Positions 1-12,953 of a stretch of DNA of 64,000 nt are shown one piece after another. Each line of letters starts with the position of its first letter. The first letter of the stretch is position 1. Location: assembly GCF_027580225.2 (NCBI RefSeq), contig NC_073361.2:21399001-21463000 (forward strand). The letters run 5' to 3'. Source of the DNA: Misgurnus anguillicaudatus (lineage: Eukaryota > Chordata > Actinopteri > Cypriniformes > Cobitidae). The notes under the pieces are model-generated. The model was not told where the DNA came from. It did no database searches and worked only from the letters and a program-made list of their open reading frames with translations. Position numbers and translations under genes: made by a program.

Positions 1-1919
1 CCTTAACTTTATTATTTGGTGCACAACTCTAAATGAAGTGAGTCTTTAAGAGTCAATACTCCCAAGCACAGAATAAGGTCAGGTTAAGTTTAAGTGTGTC
101 ATGCTTAACTGGTTGCGCTCTCCAAGCTGAGTCAGTGTGAGTAAGCGCTGAATTGAGTCAGTATGACTCCCGAGGCTCCCCGAGGGCCCGGGTCAGCCCT
201 GAGCGGTGAAGCACAGCCGTCTACACAAAGCTAATATCAGCCTCAGTTAAGGACCTGTGAGAGCAGGTTTCATTACAGCTTGACTTGGTCTGTGTTTAGA
301 GGCCTCCTGCTCTTTGTCAGGTATTATTGGAAAAGGCAGCCCACATCGTGTGGAAGACACTCAATGAATAGATCATTATTGATTTTACCTAAAAGGCGAG
401 CTGAATGAAATCAGTCTCTCTACACCTCTTGGATCTCCACTTACCCCCACCTCTTCATTCCTCAGACCTTCAGGCCGACAAACCCCCCCGCCCCACCTGA
501 GAGCCGCCCGTCTCTTCACTGAACGTGCAAAATATCCCTGTATCGATCACCGGCCCCAAAGGTCAGCTCTTGAGCATTCACTACGAATGCTTTAACAATC
601 CGGTTAGTGGTGCGCTGTGAGGTTTGTGAAGGTGCAACACAGAGAGGAGCCATTTTGTTTCGAGTGCGGTAATCCCTCACGGTCGTATAAACACAAACAG
701 AAAATAGAGGGTGTGTGAAAGGTTGAACGTCTCTCTTATTCTCCAAATCCAACTTTGAACCTGGTCGTCTTTGTCCTCTCTCTTAGGGGTCCGCTCTGTT
801 GCATTTTTACGGATGTGCAGTTTTTTCAACAACAAAGAGGAGATTTTGATGGGGCGGCACAGCTGGAGAATTGCAATCTAAAAATCGCAGCTGGTTCACA
901 GTGGGCGACGGCCCGGCATCCCTCATACATTTACTGTGGGTTGTGGCTAAACAGGCTTGGATACCCGATCTGCTACTCAGAGAAAAAGAAATAACATTGA
1001 ATGCGAAGGCACAATGGTAATAAGGTTCACCCCCCGTGAATACAAACACAGGGTCGCTCACTCGAGCTTCAGAAGCGACCATATCGAGGACCCTTGTGAG
1101 GGCCTGGGACTGTTTTCATGCTCACAAATTTTCATGTTTATGTATTTGTACCGACACCTCTGAATTTATCAAAGCTTTGTAAGATTCGCCCACACTTAGA
1201 CGCGGAGATAATGAAAGAAAATGGCTCTTGTCCTTCTGTTTCATCATTACGCAGCACCAGTCTTTGTGTTGTTTGCTGCAATTCCCATTTGCTTGTGATA
1301 TCCCGCTGTCTTCGCTCATGCCAGCAGTCCATCATACTCGGCTTTTAAATCACTGACTTGACTATTTGTCAACCTCGCTACGACACGCTGCGGTTTTAAA
1401 AAATTCATGCAGTCTAATTTATGCTAATATGCTGACTATTTAAGTACCAGCAACTGAGCTAAAGAGAGAAAACAAGCGGAGGGATCGGTTTGACTGCATT
1501 CTCTGGGTTTACATGATCAAAGCGTATAATGATCAGACCGCCACCAAGCCAAAACCACATGGAGAGCTCTGTGTTTACATTCATGTTGGTGTAGCAATGC
1601 TGTGTGGTTCAAACTGCCTAAACTAGTGGAGGTTTGGTTTTATGTACAGTGAAGTACTGGCTGCTGTGATCAAGTTCAGATTGAAACAACTAAACCCTAT
1701 GTACGCAGATTTCTCTCGACATAATGACAAAACCATCTATGGATTTTTGTTTGTGCGACCAAAAATATGCAATAATTTTTGTGTAGCCAGAATCCTGAAT
1801 ATTGGCACAATGTCTGGTCATTTAAAACTTATTTTCGCCAAAAATATTTCTTTCTTTTACGTTTTTAAAATGTTTTATCAGAATCAACTTACAGTGCATT
1901 CAAGCCATGCATACACATG
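1..1919. other. gene-free stretch, no repeat recognised
   Basis: No ORF here resembles a known protein, and I recognise no transposon ends. Composition is AT-rich with a few GC-richer patches around 170-210 and 480-510. The short ORFs overlap on both strands and lack domains. It reads like intergenic or intronic single-copy DNA. Confidence 0.5.
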
Positions 1920-3119
1920 TACACTTACCTAAAGGATTATTGGGAACACCATACTAATACTGTGTTTGACCCCCTTTCGCCTTCAGAACTGCTTTAATTC
2001 TACGTGGCATTGATTCAACAAGGTGCTTAAAGCATTCTTTAGAAATGTTGGCCCATATTGATAGGATAGCATCTTGCAGTTGATGGAGATTTGTGGAATG
2101 CACATCCAGAGCACGAAGCTCCCGTTCCACCACATCCCAAAGATGCTCTATTGGGTTGAGATCTGGTGACTGTGGGGGCCATTTTAGTACAGTGAACTCA
2201 TTAAAATGTTCAAGAAACCAATTTGAAATGATTCGAGCTTTGTGACATGGTGCATTATCCTGCTGGAAGTAGTCATCAGAGGATAGGTACATGGTGGTCA
2301 TAAAGGGATAGACATGGTCAGAAACAATGCTCAGGCAGGCCGTGGCATTTAAACAATACCCAATTGGCACTAAGGGTCCTAAAGTGTGCCCAGAAAACCT
2401 CCCCCACACCATTACACCACCACCACCAGCCTGCACAGTGGTAACAAGGCATGATGGATCCATGTTCTCATTCTGTTTACGACTCTACCATCTGAATGTC
2501 TCAACAGAAATTGAGACTCATCAGACCAGGCAACATTCTTCAACTGTCCAATTTTGGTGAGCTCGTGCAAATTGTAGCCTCTTTTTCCTATTTTTAGTGG
2601 AGATGAGTGGTACCCGGTGGGGTCTTCTGCTGTTGTAGCCCATCCGCCTCAAGTTTATGCGTGTTGTGGCTTCACAAATGCTTTGCTGCATACCTCGGTT
2701 GTAACGAGTGGTTATTTCAGTCAAAGTTGCTCTTCTATCAGCTTGAATCAGTCGGCCCATTCTCCTCTGACCTCTAGCATCAACAAGACATTTTCACCTG
2801 CCGCATACTGGATGTTTTTCCCTTTTCACACCATTCTTGGTAAACCCTAGAGATGGTTGTGCGTGAAAATCCCAGTAACTGAGCAGACTGTGAAATACTC
2901 AGACCGGCTGTCTGGGACCAACAACCATGCCACGCTCAAAATTGCTTAAATCACCTTTCTTTCCCATTCTGACATTCAGTTTGGAGTTCAGGAGATTGTC
3001 TTGACCAGGACCACACCCCTAAATGCATTGAAGCAACTGCCATGTGATTGGTTGATTAGATAATTGCATTAATTTAAAAAATGTAACAGGTGTTCCTAAT
3101 AATCATTTAGGTAAGTGTA
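1920..3119 (-). mobile_element. Tc1/mariner transposon, inactive
   Basis: The two ends are inverted copies: ACACTTACCTAAAGGATTAT at the left, and at the right a sequence whose reverse complement starts ACACTTACCTAAATGATTAT. Each end sits at a TA dinucleotide (1920-1921 and 3118-3119), the usual Tc1/mariner target duplication. The total length of about 1.2 kb is normal for Tc1. The interior encodes a broken transposase on the minus strand, so this is a fossil copy. Ends, target site and coding remnant agree, so the assignment is firm. Confidence 0.95.
1954..2970 (-). pseudogene. Tc1-family transposase, broken by frameshifts and stops
   Basis: A cut-and-paste transposase remnant read leftward from an ATG near 2968. 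The N-terminal part (start MGKKGDLSNFERG) hits a stop after about 22 codons. The second DNA-binding helix-turn-helix part lies in another frame at 2760-2521. The catalytic DDE part lies in a third at 2463-1954 and shows the motifs VMVWGRFS, DNAPCH (second Asp) and SPDLNPIEHLWD (third acidic residue, DD34E type). At least two frame changes and several stops separate the blocks, so no functional protein can be made. Usual family length is about 340 residues, and most of it is represented. Confidence 0.93.
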
Positions 3120-3126
3120 TGTGTAA

Positions 3127-3180
3127 ATGTGGGAATTGAACCCGAATCCTTTGCGTTGCTAATACAATGCTTTACCTGCA
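3127..3180 (-). repeat. tRNA-derived SINE head fragment
   Basis: On the minus strand this reads as a damaged tRNA-like head: AGCATTGTATTAGCAACGC followed by a B-box-like GGGTTCAATTCCC. This matches the 5' end of the tRNA-derived SINE also seen at 20428. It lies directly next to the Tc1 right end and lacks the SINE tail. Confidence 0.6.
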
Positions 3181-4603
3181 TACTTGGAAAATGTTATGCA
3201 GTCACATTTACTTCCAATTATGAAATATTAAGAATACTTATGTCTAGCTAGTTCATTTTTATGAATTTTATGTTTACAGCTAGATAAACCTGAAATCAAA
3301 TATCTTATACAACACATTGCAGGTGTTTTAGGTGAACTATCCTTCAATTCCAGTTTTAATATGTCAGGTAAACAGCCTGTCCTATCCGAGTCCCACCAAA
3401 TGCAATCCCAACGTGAACTCTACATATTAGAATGACCCTCAATGCGATGGTTATTTGATTAAAGCTTTTAAATATCTGAATCACATTTCCGTTATCCAGA
3501 GCTAATAAAGAGGATGTCACATGCCCTCTCTCCTGACATTTCATAGAGAGGTCACAGCAAAAAAGACCATCTTTACAAACAAGTAGCCCACCATTCTCCT
3601 CCTGTCCGACTGTTGACATTTCTATTGCAATCTCAGTCACTTTAAAACTGGCTGCTGGTTTGAATCGCTTCATTCTGCTGTCCCTAGTGCACCGTCCACA
3701 TGCCAACGTAATGAAATTGGCATGCCCTCAAACAACCTCATTACCTCTACCTCATACAGAAAAATGAGAACAGTAAGAAAAAAATTAAATGTGAGGAGAA
3801 ATCATGAGTCAGTTTTTAGAGGAAGGCAGGGGGATTTCCTCAAGCTCATTGTTACTCACGCTGGTCTGCCTTTTCTCTTAAAAGCATCTTGTTTGTTTCA
3901 TTTTGGGGTTTATAATGAATTAGCACATTTTTTTGTGGCTTAAATATACTAAAGCTGAAAAGAACAAACTATAACAACTTGAGTACCATAATTAAAGCAA
4001 TAAGCCTAACCCTAAACCTAACCTAAACCTAACCCTGTATTCTGCCAAAAATCTGTATACTCAAGGTCACTTCCAGAACTGGAAGTTGGCTAAAACCAAC
4101 AGCTTAAAATCACTAAGATGAAATGAACGAGGGACTTTTTAGCACATAATTTGCATGTGACTAAATAGCTGATGCTAGAAAATGTTATTTAATCTGTGTA
4201 TAACATAAGTAACATAGAGACCTGTGAGTGTTTACTGTGAATGTTACATGGAGATTTAAAAGCAAATTCTAGCGGTTACCACTGTGGTAATGAGTGAAGA
4301 CTGTGGTTAGGCTGGGAACAGGTTGTTATAAGATAATATTATGCCGCAAGTCATTTCAATGAAAAAACAAATCCAAAAACACTGTAAAAGAATGCAGCAT
4401 GAAGTTAAAATAACTTGGTTTTGCAAGTCAATTCAACCTACTATTTTAAGTTTTGGCTTGTGATAAGTTGACATAAAGTAAAAAATATATGTTGATTTGA
4501 CAAAAATGCTGCACATTTTTTATTGTGAAACTTTACTATAAGTTTTTTTTGCAAAGTAGAAAATTGACAATTATTATAATGTCTACTACTAACCCAGCAA
4601 GCA
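3181..4603. other. gene-free stretch with short telomere-like run
   Basis: I see no gene or complete mobile element. At about 4005-4036 there is a short run of CCTAACCC/CCTAAACC variants, a motif that recurs in the palindromic repeats of this window. The remainder is AT-rich unique-looking sequence. Confidence 0.4.
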
Positions 4604-4611
4604 ATAGCCAT

Positions 4612-5636
4612 TAGTGATGCGTGGGTCATCTCGTAACCCGCGGGTCTGGTTGGGGTGGGTAAAGAAATTGCAACTTTATTGTGGGGCGGGTTGGGGCGGG
4701 TCAGTAAAACAAAATAAAAAACATGGATGTTGCGTCCAATTCCCTATAGCCTATATAAAATATTACTTCCGTAATGTAACTTGCGCAACGTAGCTTGATA
4801 TCCCCAAACCTTTGGCTTCACGTCACAGAAGCGCCAAGTACACTGCAAAAAATGATTTTCAAGAAAAAAAATCTTAGTTTTTTTGTCTTGTTTTCAGTAA
4901 AAATATCTAAAAATTCTTAAATTAAGATTCTTTTTCTTGATAAGCAAAATGACCCAAGAAAATAGTTTTTAGACCAAAAATATCAAATATAAGTGATTTT
5001 GTGCATAAAACAAGTAAAAAAATCTGCCAATGCGGTAAGCAAAAAAATATTGAACATTTTTCATAAACACTAAATTCAAGAAAAAAATCAATAAAAATTT
5101 GTTTACCCTATTTGGCAATTTTTTTTGCTTGTTTTATGCACAAAATCACTTAAAATTTGATATTTTGGTCTAAAAACTAGACTTATTTTCTTGGGTCATT
5201 TTGCTTATCAAGAAAAAGCATTTTAATTCAAGAATTTTTAGATATTTCTACTGAAAACAAGACAAAAATACTAAGATTTTTTCTTCTTGAAAATCATTTT
5301 TTGCAGTGTAGCTCCCGCTGCCAGCCACAACAACAAAACAATAAAAGATGAAAGATGGTCTGCGGGAGAATTTAAGGTAGAGAATTTGTGAATAGATAAT
5401 ACATTCTGCTGCTTTGTAAATGTTGAAAATGTTTATCATTATCCTATCTCTATATTAATATGACAATCTTTTCATGTACATTACAAATGCTTAGTATGTC
5501 TATTTTAATGGTCGCGGGTGCGGGGCAGTGCGGGTTGTAAAAATAGATACATTGGTGCGGGGCGGATTGGGGCGGGCCAAATATTTTATATAAGCGGGAC
5601 CACGGGTTGGAAAAAACGCCAACCCGTGCATCACTA
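4612..5636. mobile_element. non-autonomous hAT-type transposon (1025 bp)
   Basis: The element starts TAGTGATGCGTGGGT and ends ACCCGTGCATCACTA, and is flanked by a perfect 8-bp direct repeat ATAGCCAT (4604-4611 and 5637-5644). An 8-bp duplication with short inverted ends is the hAT signature. Subterminal sequence is rich in GGGGCGGGT/ACCCGC motifs on both sides. It has no transposase ORF, and about half of it is a second, nested palindrome (4839-5310). Confidence 0.9.
4839..5310. mobile_element. palindromic MITE nested in the hAT element
   Basis: The left arm begins TACACTGCAAAAAATGATTT and the right arm ends with its exact inverse. The two arms pair over nearly the whole 472 bp, with matching internal blocks such as CTTGTTTTATGCACAAAATC. 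The flanking TA on each side may be the target duplication. There is no coding capacity. It inserted after the enclosing hAT element did. Confidence 0.85.
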
Positions 5637-5644
5637 ATAGCCAT

Positions 5645-7216
5645 AATTTCCCAGCCTATATAGGTTAACTATGCACCTGATATAGTCCGACTATGAGTAA
5701 CCCACATCATTCCAAATTAACCTTGAATTTGGTAACATATATTTTTTGCCAAAATGACTTGCAAGATGTATGATATTCCATCATATAAGCAAAGTAAACA
5801 CTAATTATCAGGTGTTTGGTTTTGGGCTAGTTAGACATCTATAAAATTTTCGCCTAGATCTCTGGGCTGTGTTTGGACGACTACAAGACATCCTTTAATG
5901 CAAAGTTGCTTGCAGGAAAATACTGTATAGGACTAAAACAACTTATAAGAAAACATATTTTTGAAAAGTTTGCAAATTAGAAACATGGGATTAAAAATAA
6001 ATATTCTTATTTTCAAAATTCACATACTAAAGTACAGGCTACATGACTTAATATAAATACACTGTTTAAAGTACATGAACAATAGGGTTTACAGTAAAAC
6101 AAAAGAGATACAGTAATGGACCCCTGTTCTGTGAAACCAAATACTGTTATGCTTAACACACAACGCCTCTCAGGTCTGAGTTTAGACTGGTAACATGAGT
6201 GTATTGATTCTCAGTTGCTCCAGCAGAGCAGGAAAATCATTATTCCAGTTCTGCTCGACAGTGTTTAAGTCGGAGGCGTAAACAGGGACTCTCCCTTAAC
6301 CAGAGACAAACAGTAATGTGCTGATTAAGACGAGGAAAGTCTCAGTAAGGCCAGACAGTGACATTTGACCATGGTCTCCATCTAAGACTGATCAATCACA
6401 TCATTACAATCGCCCAGGCAGAGGAATTCTTCGGCACGGGTGAAAGTTTTGGTAGTCTATGCAAAGACTGTTTTCATTTCATGGCCAAAGGAAAAGACCA
6501 ACATTATTTTCCAGAGCAAACGCTTAGCACAGTTAAGCTTTGATGTCAAGCTTATTATATTGTGCTGAAAATAGTTGTTCAGAGTTCATTCTTATTTCTG
6601 TGTTAAATTAATTAGACGAATTAGTTAAAATTTTACTTTATACACTCCCAAAAGCTTCCTAATAGAAGGTTTTAGCAGCAACAACGTGAACAGACGGCTT
6701 TTGTGGACCAAACGCAACTTCCGGAAGACTTCTACATAGAATCAAGTGTCTTTTTACAGTAGTTTATTTCTAATAACAAGGGAATTAAATGACAAGTAAA
6801 TGACCTTTGTTCATATATCATAAGAAAAAACTGTCGTTTTGTATCACGGAAATTTTCTGTAATTTATTGTGACCGTTATTTTACTGTATTTTTGAATTGT
6901 ACAATTCGTTTTTTTTAATGGATTTTTCTAACGGACTGTTATATACAGTGTATCTATGTGTATAACTATTATATTACTATATATATAACTATTACACTAA
7001 GCTTATGTTACCTTTTAAATTAAGGTACACAATGTTAGCTACAGGTCCTTGAAATCTTGCCTGGCTGCCAATTCTCTCTGATCCATGCTCATCCTCTCAC
7101 ATCGTCTTTAGCAAACCAAAACATTTATTTTTGACAAGGTATTTGTTTTAGAGACCACTTGCCAGATCGATATATAAATAGGGACCGAAAGTTCACTTCG
7201 GTTCAGGCACATAACA
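5645..7216. other. gene-free AT-rich stretch
   Basis: No coding region, RNA gene or mobile element end was recognised. The ORF at 6358-6543 has no family resemblance and no splice context. Confidence 0.4.
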
Positions 7217-7224
7217 GTCTATAG

Positions 7225-7417
7225 CAGGGGTGGGCATTCCTGGTCCTGGAGGGCCACTGTCCTGCAAAGTTTAGCTTCAACCCTCATCAAACACACCTGA
7301 ATGTCATTTCCAAGTCATACTGAAGCCTTTGATTGGGATTGTTAGATGTGTTTGATTAGGGTTGGAGCTAAACTTTGAAGGACAGTGGCCCTCCAGGACC
7401 AGGAATGCCCAACTCTG
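7225..7417. mobile_element. short hAT-type MITE (193 bp)
   Basis: The ends are inverted (CAGGGGTGGGCA left, TGCCCAACTCTG right) and flanked by a perfect 8-bp duplication GTCTATAG (7217-7224, 7418-7425). The whole element is an imperfect palindrome around the motif CCTGGAGGGCCACTGTCC. It is a very common kind of fish repeat. No ORF. Confidence 0.93.
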
Positions 7418-8022
7418 GTCTATAGCTTTGTCGAGCTGTATGGTTCCAACCAGTACATTTCTGTTACACATAAGGTTTTATATGGTACAAAACAATTTAC
7501 AGACTATGAAAAGGTAATAATTTTTTTATTTTAAAGTTCTCCAGTGTAAAAAACCTTTTTACAACCTTTATTTTCCATGTCCTAATTTAACAATAGTAAT
7601 TTTGCTTAATATTCTGTACATGTAATTGTTATTATCTTCAACACATTCTTGTGGTAATTGATACCTATTTTACATTTTGGTAAAATTTTGGCTAATTTGT
7701 ATGAATTCATATGACCTCATTTTACATTTTTGTATAATCAGCTTTTGCTTCAGTTATGGTTGTGTTTTGGGTGGACCTTCATGCTTGCTGCTTTCTAAAA
7801 GTGATATTTTTGTTTGATTTACATCGTACAAATTCATAGTTCAAGTTCACCACCCTGTACAATAGTCACGTTTACCCATATAAGATCAGTCCAACAAATC
7901 AGTCCATAATGAAATCTCTTTATTCCAAAATCCTGCATCCATATAAGTATGTATTATATTAAAGAGCAACTATCATCTGATTCACGATTGTACATTTCCT
8001 TTGGTGTGTAAGTGTGTATTAG

Positions 8023-8165
8023 TAAAGCAATAAGCCCCAAGAAGCAGTGGGTTACCAGTGCACTTTATAACAGCTAAGGGACGTTGTTGCTGAGTGCCTA
8101 AAACCCCCTTAGCTGTTATAAAAATGCACTGTAACGCAACTGCTTTGCGGGGCTTATTGCTTTTA
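8023..8165. mobile_element. small palindromic MITE (143 bp)
   Basis: Inverted ends AAAGCAATAAGCCCC and GGGGCTTATTGCTTTT enclose a second inverted pair around TAACAGCTAAGGG / CCCTTAGCTGTTATAA. TA dinucleotides flank it, which is only weak evidence for the target site. Confidence 0.75.
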
Positions 8166-9091
8166 TAAAACGCTTAATAAATGTGCATAGCAGGATTTTA
8201 TAAAATAAAACACAGCAAATAAGTTTTAACTATATTAGTACAAATATTACTGTTTCTTCAAAGAAAGTAATTCCTCAGAATCAAGTGTGTCTGCAACAGA
8301 GCGCAGTTATCAAGCAACACAGATGCACCAAATTAAAAAACTTTCATATTACCTTCATTTGTTCTCTTATCACCTCTCAAATTTTGAGCTTAAAGCTGAG
8401 ATAATTTCATTTAAAGGACTTTTGTTAGAGATCCGATTCATACCGACGATCAAAAGTGTTGAGTGAATGCGTCAGTGTTTAAGTTGGGTAAGATCGCCAC
8501 CTAGTGGATATAGCGGAAATATGGATTTGAGGTAAAGATTCCTCAGCGAAGCGTTTTCTCTTAACTGACGAGATAACTCAACAATTTGACATCGTCTCCA
8601 ACGTAAATCTCTTTTCTTGGACTACAACAAACACATGGATTGTAGGCAACAGTTTACTTCCTAGGTCTGTTGACGTCGACAAGACAGACATTATCATAAT
8701 TCCCCCCACTTCGAACTCAGCCTATAAGTTAACTCCTGTTAGCATTGCATTGTGAAAAAATCTTTCAAACATGGTAAGGAGCGTCACATTTCCAGCTGAA
8801 GTCAGAGGTATTCAGGCCAATCACAACATACAGATTAACTGGCCAATCAGGGACACAGAGGTTTTCAGATCAATGAGTTTTGGTCAAAATCAATGCGTTT
8901 GAGGAAGGCAGGATATCTGGAGCTACAAAAATGTACAGTATGTGGAAAATAATTTGTTTTTTTAACATAAACCACGCAAAAACATTGTATTATACCAAAT
9001 ACACAAAATAATGTTGTTTTTAGCAATGAAGTAGGTGCACTTTAATATTCAAAAATCAAATGTGTACCCATATTCAAATAAAATCAAATAT
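8166..9091. other. gene-free stretch
   Basis: I see no gene or repeat that I can name in this segment. Confidence 0.4.
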
Positions 9092-9099
9092 ATTATGGA

Positions 9100-9412
9100 T
9101 AGGGACGGACCAATGTATCGCCTAAAATTGTTATCGGCAGATAAAAGGAAATTTTTTGGTCATCACCTGTTAAGAAACAGATTATATCTTGACAATCAGA
9201 ATGGGTGAAAATCACATCACACTTATGCTCTAATTGTTTTGAATTGGGTGAAGATGACGTCTGCAGTTTGTAGGCTCTGCACTTCTAGGATTTTATGACA
9301 TAATTTAAAACAAGGAGAAAGAAGCAAAACTATTGATATCGAACAGTATCAGTAGATGGCATTCAAAATGATCAAATATCGGTAATGACACCGAAGTATT
9401 GGTGCATCCATA
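9100..9412. mobile_element. hAT-type MITE (313 bp)
   Basis: The left end TAGGGACGGACCAAT aligns without gaps to the inverse of the right end (TATGGATGCACCAAT). Flanks ATTATGGA (9092-9099) and ATTATGGT (9413-9420) match at 7 of 8 bases, fitting an aged hAT duplication. The interior holds TATCGGC/ATATCGG blocks typical of this kind of element. No ORF. Confidence 0.85.
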
Positions 9413-9420
9413 ATTATGGT

Positions 9421-11534
9421 GCAACTGACAGCATTTTCACTTTCAGTGTGAACAGACTGTTTACTGAAATCATGTCATGTATGATATAGAATATAATATA
9501 CAAAAAAAATGTATCTTTCCAATATCTTTGCTAGTGTTACAGTAGCCTACTTTATTACTGTGCCGATATAATCGCAAACATTCCTTCCACATTAATGGCG
9601 GTCGTTCACGTTGGTTCCCCGAAAGTACACCAAGCATAAAAGTCAATAATCAAGTTTATCTCCGAGCTGATGGGTTCAAATGAGCACTTAAAGAACATCT
9701 CTTCATTTTGTGCATTCAGTCGTCTTATTAATTCAAATTTGACTTTGAATGCCTGCATGCAGCTGGGATAATTATTAGCAGAGGAAGATCAAAGCGAGCA
9801 TATTATGGTCCTTCTCCACTTTATTTTTGCTGATGTGTGTGATGTGTCTCCACTTTGATGTTGTAAGCTGTTTCATTTAATGTAGAGAGGATAAAATACT
9901 ACACCATGTAATCTGGCATTTATCCTGGAAATGCAGAATTCCAAAACGTGACAGATGTCAAACGGTATAGAAAAAACAAGGATGGGAATGAACGTGTTTT
10001 CTCAAAGAACTGACCGCAACCCCCATCCATATATGAACTCGTAATCAAAAATACATTGTGTATCCCGCATGCAGGAAACATGATATATCTTATTGAATTA
10101 TTGTTCAATTAATGCTTAAAGGATTTTTGCATTAAAAATCTGAATTAAAACATAGCATACTGCTGTTTAATACAGTATAACAACTAACTCCATTAACTGT
10201 TGCAAAATGCATGCTGTTTCATACATTGGTAAGCAGCATGCATAGTGCACAGTGCAATAAGAAACACAACCTGTAAGACAGAAGATGAATCCTTACATAC
10301 TGTATGTTGATATGAATAATATGAAAGGTATTGATTTTTCACGTGTGCCATTTGTGAGCGAGAAAGTAAGAAGGGAGAAAAAGGGGAAATTGAGAAACAT
10401 ACAGATGGCACCCAATATGAATACACCGGTGCGAAAAAAACGAAGTAGCGCTGATTCTATATTTTATATTTCTTAGAAAAATGCATTCACTCAATTATAA
10501 CTTCTGTGCACGTGTGTGTGCCGCAGATAGGAGACGGTTAAAATGATATGCTCTGTGTGTGTGTATATGTGTGTTAATGATATATCTTCCTTGGTTGGGC
10601 CCGTGCTTCCAATTTGGAGGCTGTCAGAGTTCGGGTGATGGAGTGTCAGAGCTGGAAGCTTGATGTGTGTGGAAAGGGCAGATTCTATAGGGGCCCGACG
10701 GTGGTTCTATAGGGGTCTGGCGATGCCTCTGTCATCAGACACACAAACACACACATGCTAAAATATCAGGCACAAATATGCACTCAACCCCACACGCTGT
10801 CAGGGCACAACACCTACATGGAAGGGCCCACACGCATAAGTAGTGCCATTTCATGTACTTCACGTGTCTGAACAGAGAACGACTGACTGTCAAAAAAATG
10901 CCTTCGAATTATTATCCGCCGAATCCTCTGCTGAATAGAATAAAACAGCAGAGCAGATGAGTTCCAACCGTCAACGGCGGCTCTGTGTATACCTGCTCAA
11001 CCACCATGAGGAGCCTCATTAACAACATGCATAGCGAACCCATTCAGAAGCTGAGAAGATGAACCCAGCTGTCACTAAAGATGACTCCTTTAATTGTCTA
11101 GGGAGGGGGCGGCTGAAAACGGAACGGAGCGTCGTTCGCTAATTGAAAGATTTCTCCTCATATTCCAGGTTCCTTGTGACAGATGCCCGAGGAGCCATTG
11201 AGCAAGCGGGAGCTGATTTCATCGTGAGCTGATGAAAGAAATAGACCTTGGCCTCCCGGAAGGAGTCAATCTCTTGCGGCGGGCGCGCGTCCTCCGGGGC
11301 GACAAAAAGAGGGTTAGTGCTTCGCAGGTGTGACAGCCCGTCAGAAACATAGCTGCATGGGTTTATAGGTTAGCCATATATGCATACAGTACATACAAAT
11401 ACATAAATGAGAGACTGAAGGAGTTTCGGTGGGAACTCGTGTACCTTTGATTTAGTTCTGGGGGAAGTGTGTGAGAGGTTTGTTGTGTCTTAATGGTAAA
11501 AAATATTACAGTCAAGTATGATTGTATTGCAAAG
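9421..11534. other. gene-free stretch, partly GC-richer
   Basis: No gene recognised. A short GT-rich microsatellite lies at about 10547-10574. From about 10590 to 11340 the sequence is more GC-rich and not obviously repetitive, so it could be conserved non-coding DNA, but nothing in it can be identified from sequence alone. Confidence 0.4.
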
Positions 11535-11700
11535 TGAGCCTGAGGACTATATCAGACCCAACAATGGGTTAAACAACCCAGCATTTTGGGTTGAAACCAC
11601 CCAGCATAGGTTAAAACAACCCAACAGTTTGGGGTCATCCCTTTTTGACCAACACCGGGATGAAAATAACCCACAATTTTGGGTGCATCAAGTTCCCAAA
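11535..11700. repeat. AACCCAAC-type palindromic repeat, degraded
   Basis: Alternating TGGGTT and AACCCA blocks spaced 10-25 bp apart form an imperfect palindrome. The same motif makes up the better preserved elements at 44990 and 46952, so this is probably a decayed copy of that family. Confidence 0.6.
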
Positions 11701-11868
11701 ATTCAATATTTTACAATGCTTTTCTTTAGTCTATATATAGCACAGTGAAAAATTTACTGCAGATCAAATTTTCGTCAGATTAAAATATATTTGTATTAAA
11801 TGCTGGAATGGTTGGTTAAGGTCGCCATTAAATGGAAGTAGTGATTATCTTATTTTCTACATGATGAC

Positions 11869-12386
11869 CAGTGTTGGGGAAAGATACTTTTAAAAGTAAT
11901 GCATGACAACAGTAAGTTACTCCCAAAAAAGTAACTTATTGTGTTAATTAGTTACTTTTCATGGAAAGTAATACTTACGTTACTTTTTAGTTACTTTTGC
12001 GTTACTTTTTCTTGGCTGAGGCTTGATCTCTTTAAGGCCTTGCAGGTGTTTTTTATGACTGAGACGTTCTGCATTCAGAAATTGCGTATTTAATCACAAA
12101 AATGTCGAGCTCTGACCTGCCATCTCAGTTTCTGACTCAAACTGTTCCCACACAGGTGTGTATGCATAGTGCATATTTTTATGTGACTACGTTCAGTTTA
12201 ACTCTTTCCTCGCCATTGACGAGTTAACAAATTAATTCAACTGAAAAGTAACTTGCTTTACTTTTTTTTAAAAAGTAACTCAAATATTAATGCGTACATT
12301 TAAAAAGTAATGCGTTACTTTACTCGTTACTTCAGAAAAATTATTACATAATGCATGTTACTTGTAATGCGTTACCCCCAACACTG
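11869..12386. mobile_element. hAT-type MITE, CAGTGTTGGGG family, copy 1 (518 bp)
   Basis: Starts CAGTGTTGGGG and ends CCCCAACACTG. Flanks ATGATGAC (11861-11868) and ATGGTGAC (12387-12394) agree at 7 of 8 positions. The interior is made of repeated AAAAGTAA/TTACTTTT blocks in both orientations. A shorter relative lies at 27538-27895. Confidence 0.93.
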
Positions 12387-12585
12387 ATGGTGACGTATAT
12401 TCGAGTGAAATGGCTTCTGAATTTAATTTGTCCATCAAGAACTGATTGGATCGTTTTTTTTTTTTTTAAATACTTTTTTATTGTGATATTATTCATATTA
12501 ATCTCACAATTAACATAACAATATTGACACAATATATATTTTGTTCCTTTTTCCCTTCTTCCCCTTCCTTACCACATAGTGAGAG

Positions 12586-12712
12586 ACAAAACAAAACAAA
12601 ACAAAACAAAACAAAACAAAACAAAACAAAACAAAACAAAACAAAACAAAACAAAACAAAACAAAACAAAACAAAACAAAACAAAACAAAACAAAACAAA
12701 ACAAAACAAAAC
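12586..12712. repeat. (AAAAC)n microsatellite
   Basis: About 25 uninterrupted copies of the 5-mer ACAAA. Because 5 is coprime to 3 and the unit contains no stop in any frame, the array creates artificial ORFs of 64-76 codons on both strands. These are not genes. Confidence 0.99.
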
Positions 12713-12904
12713 GATTGGATTGTTTTGATGTTGGGTCATGTTGCTATTTGCTAATCGCTGCTATCTTTTCTTTGTCCCGCCCACCCGCCATACCATATGA
12801 CTGGAAGTTAAGAGAGATCGTTTTCAGGAGGGGAGGAAATTTGCATTTTTGATTTAAAATTATTAGGGCACATTCTTTATTTTTAAATAATGAAGCTCAC
12901 ATAT

Positions 12905-12953
12905 TATTCTTATTTATACTTATACTTATACTTATACTTATACTTATACTTAT
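12905..12953. repeat. (TTATAC)n hexamer repeat
   Basis: About seven copies of the hexamer ACTTAT, nearly perfect. Confidence 0.95.

Noticed and set aside
12493..12754. ORFs of Phe-Cys-Leu or Asn-Lys-Thr repeats
   Set aside because: Products of the (AAAAC)n microsatellite.
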